From NCBI GenBank assembly GCA_963681505.1, contig OY811982.1, forward strand, positions 6,004,683-6,068,682: a stretch of 64,000 bases of DNA. The letters run 5' to 3'. Source of the DNA: Eunapius fragilis. Lineage: Eukaryota > Porifera > Demospongiae > Spongillida > Spongillidae. This document shows, piece by piece, positions 63,601 through 64,000 of this stretch (position 1 is its first letter; each line of letters opens with the position of its first letter). Below the pieces are notes generated by a model. It ran no database searches. It saw only the letters and a list, made by a program, of their open reading frames with translations, and was not told the DNA's origin. Position numbers and translations under genes: made by a program.

Positions 63601-64000
63601 CGGTAATGAGGTCTTTATTTTTTTTTTAAACAGAGAATAAATGCGCTCACAGGGTTACTAATCATAGTATGTATTTAATTTACCTGCATTAGCTCTTGCA
63701 GGAAGGATCTTGTAATCAACATTATATATTTCAGCATTTGCAGTCGGGTACCAAGGGTCACCAGCGTACACGATGAGATTGCCAGTGACACGACGGGCAG
63801 GTTGTGTAGCAGTGTATACAGTCGACGATCCCACAGACAGCTTTACATTAGGTCCGTTACACTCAACTATAACTTTGATGCGAACATTGAGAGGTAGGTC
63901 ATATGACTCAAGTTTCCAGTTGCCGATAGAAGAATCGCCAATATAGACGCCTAGCTTAGTAGTACCGGGCATAAACCAAATAGCCGGGGCAGCACCTCCA
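45467..64000 (-). CDS. Receptor tyrosine kinase with lectin-like ectodomain (5' end off window)
   Basis: The gene reads from the right edge leftwards: lectin-like exon A, a 25-residue spacer exon, a Pro/Thr linker with lectin-like exon B, a Ser/Thr-rich stalk, one transmembrane helix, a juxtamembrane segment and a complete tyrosine kinase domain of about 265 residues followed by a 45-residue tail. It should sit in the plasma membrane, bind an unknown (perhaps glycan) ligand outside, and phosphorylate tyrosines inside. Eight kinase and tail exons join with matching phases and give one uninterrupted frame. Key residues are all present: P-loop [12 protein letters not shown] lysine, QEAA glutamate, [16 protein letters not shown] and [15 protein letters not shown] marks a tyrosine kinase. 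The signal peptide exon is outside the window. One frame problem remains between stalk and membrane helix, and exons between 56.2 and 62.5 kb may be missing from this model. Confidence 0.85.
46090..46250. other. GT/CG-rich patch inside the last RTK intron
   Basis: Alternating purine-pyrimidine stretches (tgcgcgcgcg, gtgtgcg) stand out from AT-rich surroundings. No function assigned. Confidence 0.4.
46401..46436. repeat. Single end related to the MITE at 50165
   Basis: agggggcgtctccaaggaaa followed by agataacgtcatttt matches the TIR of the element at 50165-50350. No partner end was found nearby. Confidence 0.6.
46612..47042. repeat. 72-bp minisatellite, ~6 copies, in an RTK intron
   Basis: The unit contains a duplicated gacgtgagcc motif, then atccggggtactgtagggga and acaaggtgtgtgtcgtgg. 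The period equals 24 codons, so ORFs of 140-212 codons stay open on both strands; they are not regarded as genes. Confidence 0.95.
47043..48640. other. RTK intron; GC-richer, no gene called
   Basis: A plus-strand open stretch at 47473-47652 ([20 protein letters not shown]) is protein-like but unrecognised. Poly-C runs lie near 47212 and 48453, (CA)n near 48470 and (GA)n at about 47993-48013. Confidence 0.35.
48641..49158. mobile_element. Poly-G foldback element with internal ~54-bp repeats
   Basis: The ends gggtaacagcggcggataca and ggatccgccgctgggtaacc are inverted repeats. Inside are about four units, each a run of roughly 20 G followed by tgctgtcggtttatggcccg and atacgaggagc. A further G run of about 26 bases starts near 49089. 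The CAGCGGCGGATCCAGG end is shared with sites near 8380, 8670, 55071, 56319 and 58599. Run lengths in the assembly may be unreliable. Confidence 0.8.
49159..50164. other. RTK intron, no feature seen
   Basis: A 100-codon minus-strand ORF at 49767-50069 has no recognisable motif. Confidence 0.35.
50165..50350. mobile_element. MITE with ~40-bp TIRs
   Basis: The left TIR agggagcgtctccaaactat continues to aagttaacgtcat; the right TIR reads atgacgctaacttttccata then gttaggagacgcccct. The middle holds a poly-C run at about 50219-50232. About 186 bp, inside the last RTK intron. Confidence 0.85.
50351..51480. other. RTK intron, no feature seen
   Basis: AT-rich intron sequence up to the donor TTG|GTATGC at 51481/51480. 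Confidence 0.4.
51481..51566 (-). CDS. RTK exon: kinase C-lobe (VIKIISSG...QC)
   Basis: It encodes [20 protein letters not shown] then IYKLIIQC, the conserved segment ahead of the CW of tyrosine kinases. Its 86 nt end in phase 2 with donor TG|GTATGC. It follows a 56-nt intron with GC rather than GT at the donor. Confidence 0.85.
51623..51736 (-). CDS. RTK exon: kinase C-lobe (SDVWSFG)
   Basis: 38 codons, phase 0 at both ends: [20 protein letters not shown] then [25 protein letters not shown] carries the conserved Asp of subdomain IX. The acceptor is CTAG; the donor is CAG|GCATGT. Confidence 0.88.
51800..51892 (-). CDS. RTK exon: DFG and activation loop
   Basis: 31 codons, phase 0: [20 protein letters not shown] then [11 protein letters not shown]. 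It holds the metal-binding DFG, paired activation-loop tyrosines (EYY) and the tyrosine-kinase type VKWTAPE. Splice sites are TTACAG and GAG|GTATGT. Confidence 0.92.
52118..52271 (-). CDS. RTK exon: catalytic loop
   Basis: Encodes [40 protein letters not shown] and [19 protein letters not shown] is the catalytic loop of tyrosine kinases. The first base completes a codon begun in the previous exon. The donor is AAG|GTAACT. Confidence 0.92.
52325..52392 (-). CDS. RTK exon: hinge region
   Basis: Encodes [22 protein letters not shown]-type sequence, the hinge and start of the C-lobe (VLELL..GDLR). The acceptor is TATAG and the donor CATG|GTAGGA. A 53-nt intron follows. These exact sites keep the frame with both neighbours. 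Confidence 0.85.
52462..52675 (-). CDS. RTK exon: kinase N-lobe
   Basis: 71 codons starting [18 protein letters not shown]. It holds the glycine loop GSGEFG, the ATP-anchoring lysine in VALKML, the helix-C glutamate in FLQEAA, and [11 protein letters not shown]. The acceptor is ATTAG and the donor CCT|GTATGT. Confidence 0.92.
52815..52933 (-). CDS. RTK exon: juxtamembrane segment 2
   Basis: Encodes [20 protein letters not shown] then [24 protein letters not shown] and YLEI are tyrosine motifs of a type that can bind SH2 domains; this is inference. Splice sites are TTTCAG and CA|GTAAGT. Confidence 0.85.
52934..54229. other. RTK intron, no feature seen
   Basis: AT-rich intron with short chance ORFs. 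Confidence 0.4.
54230..54489. mobile_element. MITE family 1, copy 4
   Basis: The ends atatggaacagtgtccagca and tgctggacactgtcccatat are TIRs of about 28 bp. About 260 bp, lying 43 bp past the splice donor of the juxtamembrane exon, inside an RTK intron. Confidence 0.9.
54533..54762 (-). CDS. RTK exon: juxtamembrane segment 1
   Basis: It follows a CTGCAG acceptor in phase 1 and encodes [20 protein letters not shown], later [20 protein letters not shown] and [12 protein letters not shown], ending at GAG|GTAAGT. Rich in tyrosines, as expected for a cytoplasmic docking region. No known domain. Confidence 0.8.
55090..55289. other. Assembly gap (200 N)
   Basis: Exactly 200 unknown bases begin 19 bases after a CAGTGGCGGATCCAG site. 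The size is probably a placeholder. Confidence 1.
55725..56210 (-). CDS. RTK stalk (Ser/Thr-rich) and transmembrane segment
   Basis: At 55839-56210 one frame gives a Ser/Thr/Pro-rich stretch ([34 protein letters not shown]), as in mucin-like extracellular stalks. At 55725-55920 a frame shifted by one base gives [20 protein letters not shown], then the membrane helix [18 protein letters not shown] and the basic stop-transfer KARK. It ends at a phase-1 donor AACG|GTAGGT that fits the next exon. The shift between the two frames is unexplained: a small intron, a sequence error or a wrong stalk model are possible. The helix is certain; the stalk is less so. The upstream acceptor was not located. 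Confidence 0.65.
56211..57168. other. RTK intron region; poly-G run
   Basis: A site of the CAGNGGCGGATCCAGG family (caggagcgaatccagg, about 56320) is followed by a poly-G run at about 56357-56377. No gene recognised. Confidence 0.4.
57169..57417. mobile_element. MITE family 2, copy 2
   Basis: The left end tatatgggatcgaggctgcg and the right end cgctgcctcgaccccatata form the TIRs. The interior matches the copy at 21491-21697. About 249 bp, in an RTK intron. Confidence 0.88.
57970..58185 (+). CDS. Small cysteine-rich ORF, unknown
   Basis: 71 codons on the strand opposite to the RTK, inside its intron region: [20 protein letters not shown] then PRTRGHPKK. The spacing C-x2-C-x5-C-x2-CC-x-C followed by a basic PRTRGHPKK looks like a small metal-binding motif with an AT-hook-like tail, as seen in some nuclear or transposon proteins. 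No start context, splice or neighbour supports expression. I cannot name it. Confidence 0.3.
   Translation: MSLARSTTHKKPVCDNCDAGTSCTKCCTCQPRTRGHPKKASAVQETPHRLNPERRATCTSRFAAEPARYDE
58599..58618 (+). repeat. CAGGGGTGGATCCAGG site (transposon-end-like)
   Basis: caggggtggatccagggaga resembles the ends of the poly-G element at 48641-49158. A single end only. Confidence 0.5.
58819..59073 (-). pseudogene. Possible hAT C-terminal (dimerisation) fragment
   Basis: The minus-strand peptide [17 protein letters not shown] and WLGLAAW is reminiscent of the ERSFS..RLK...LA pattern at the end of hAT transposases. A weak match, isolated in an RTK intron region. Confidence 0.25.
59468..59752. mobile_element. 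Foldback element, copy D
   Basis: The left end acaagtaataaaaacattct and the right end gaatgtttttattacttgt bound about 285 bp. The arms pair for about 120 bp: ggtggtgtaaaaagcaaggg and aacaaggcttctgattgaaa are mirrored on the right with very few mismatches. The sequence between the shared family blocks differs from copies A-C. Confidence 0.9.
59753..62563. other. RTK intron region, no exon recognised
   Basis: Minus-strand ORFs at 59763-60077 and 61406-61684 show no motif. A phase-1 exon linking lectin-like exon B to the stalk might lie here but was not found. Confidence 0.35.
62564..63121 (-). CDS. RTK exon: Pro/Thr linker and lectin-like domain B
   Basis: It starts after a GCGAAG acceptor in phase 1 with [20 protein letters not shown], then the domain: [106 protein letters not shown]. 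The alternating hydrophobic strands and [14 protein letters not shown] motifs fit a concanavalin-A-like beta sandwich. It ends in phase 1 at CAG|GTATAC. Ligand unknown. Almost identical to exon A. Confidence 0.82.
63454..63528 (-). CDS. RTK spacer exon between lectin-like domains
   Basis: 75 nt between TTTGCAG and ACG|GTAAGC. It is phase 1 at both ends, so it fits both neighbours: [20 protein letters not shown] then QAAQDG. Short helical-looking segment with one Cys. Confidence 0.7.
63684..64000 (-). CDS. RTK exon: lectin-like domain A (cut by window edge)
   Basis: It encodes the same domain as exon B, from about [20 protein letters not shown] to PARANAG, with only about three nucleotide differences over 317 bases. 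The donor CAG|GTAAAT is at the identical codon. The start lies beyond the window. Confidence 0.85.

Overview
The window reads as nuclear DNA of an early-branching animal, most likely a demosponge. This is an inference from gene content and structure; no database was searched. Supporting features are a receptor tyrosine kinase (RTK) with a lectin-like ectodomain, a CARD exon, two Death-domain-like genes, very short introns (46-63 nt) and AT-rich DNA crowded with small DNA transposons, microsatellites and long G or C runs. There are no operons, rRNA genes, recognisable tRNA genes or CRISPR arrays.

Left part (1-32 kb). The window opens with two opposed, broken Ty3/gypsy fossils (1-1965). Next come two exons of a CARD gene on the minus strand (3601-4003) and a decayed hAT-like DUF4371 transposase (about 4640-5832), which is interrupted by a 1.26 kb element with inverted ends. 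A repeat-encoded protein remnant lies at 9.5-10.8 kb. Two paralogous Death-domain-like genes follow, one on the minus strand (16941-18096) and one on the plus strand (29840-30475). Around them are a 662/680 bp TIR element pair, foldback elements, MITEs, (CT)n tracts and a 42-bp minisatellite of about 19 copies.

Middle part (32-45 kb). A decayed copy of the RTK lectin exon sits directly against a nearly perfect foldback element (33681-33972). After it come an 830 bp TIR element, a 21-bp minisatellite of about 25 copies, a broken reverse-transcriptase element with a CCHC motif (39-41 kb) and an integrase fossil at 43 kb.

Right part (45-64 kb). One RTK gene fills the minus strand from beyond the right edge down to its stop at 45467. 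Exon phases allow the whole kinase domain to be read across eight exons, all motifs intact, with one predicted GC-AG intron. Upstream are a juxtamembrane exon, a transmembrane exon, a Ser/Thr-rich linker and two tandem lectin-like exons that are almost identical although their introns differ. Its introns hold a 72-bp minisatellite, a poly-G foldback element, MITEs and a 200-base assembly gap.

The host genes fit cell-surface recognition with tyrosine-kinase signalling, and Death-fold adaptor signalling. Nothing in the sequence shows that they act together.
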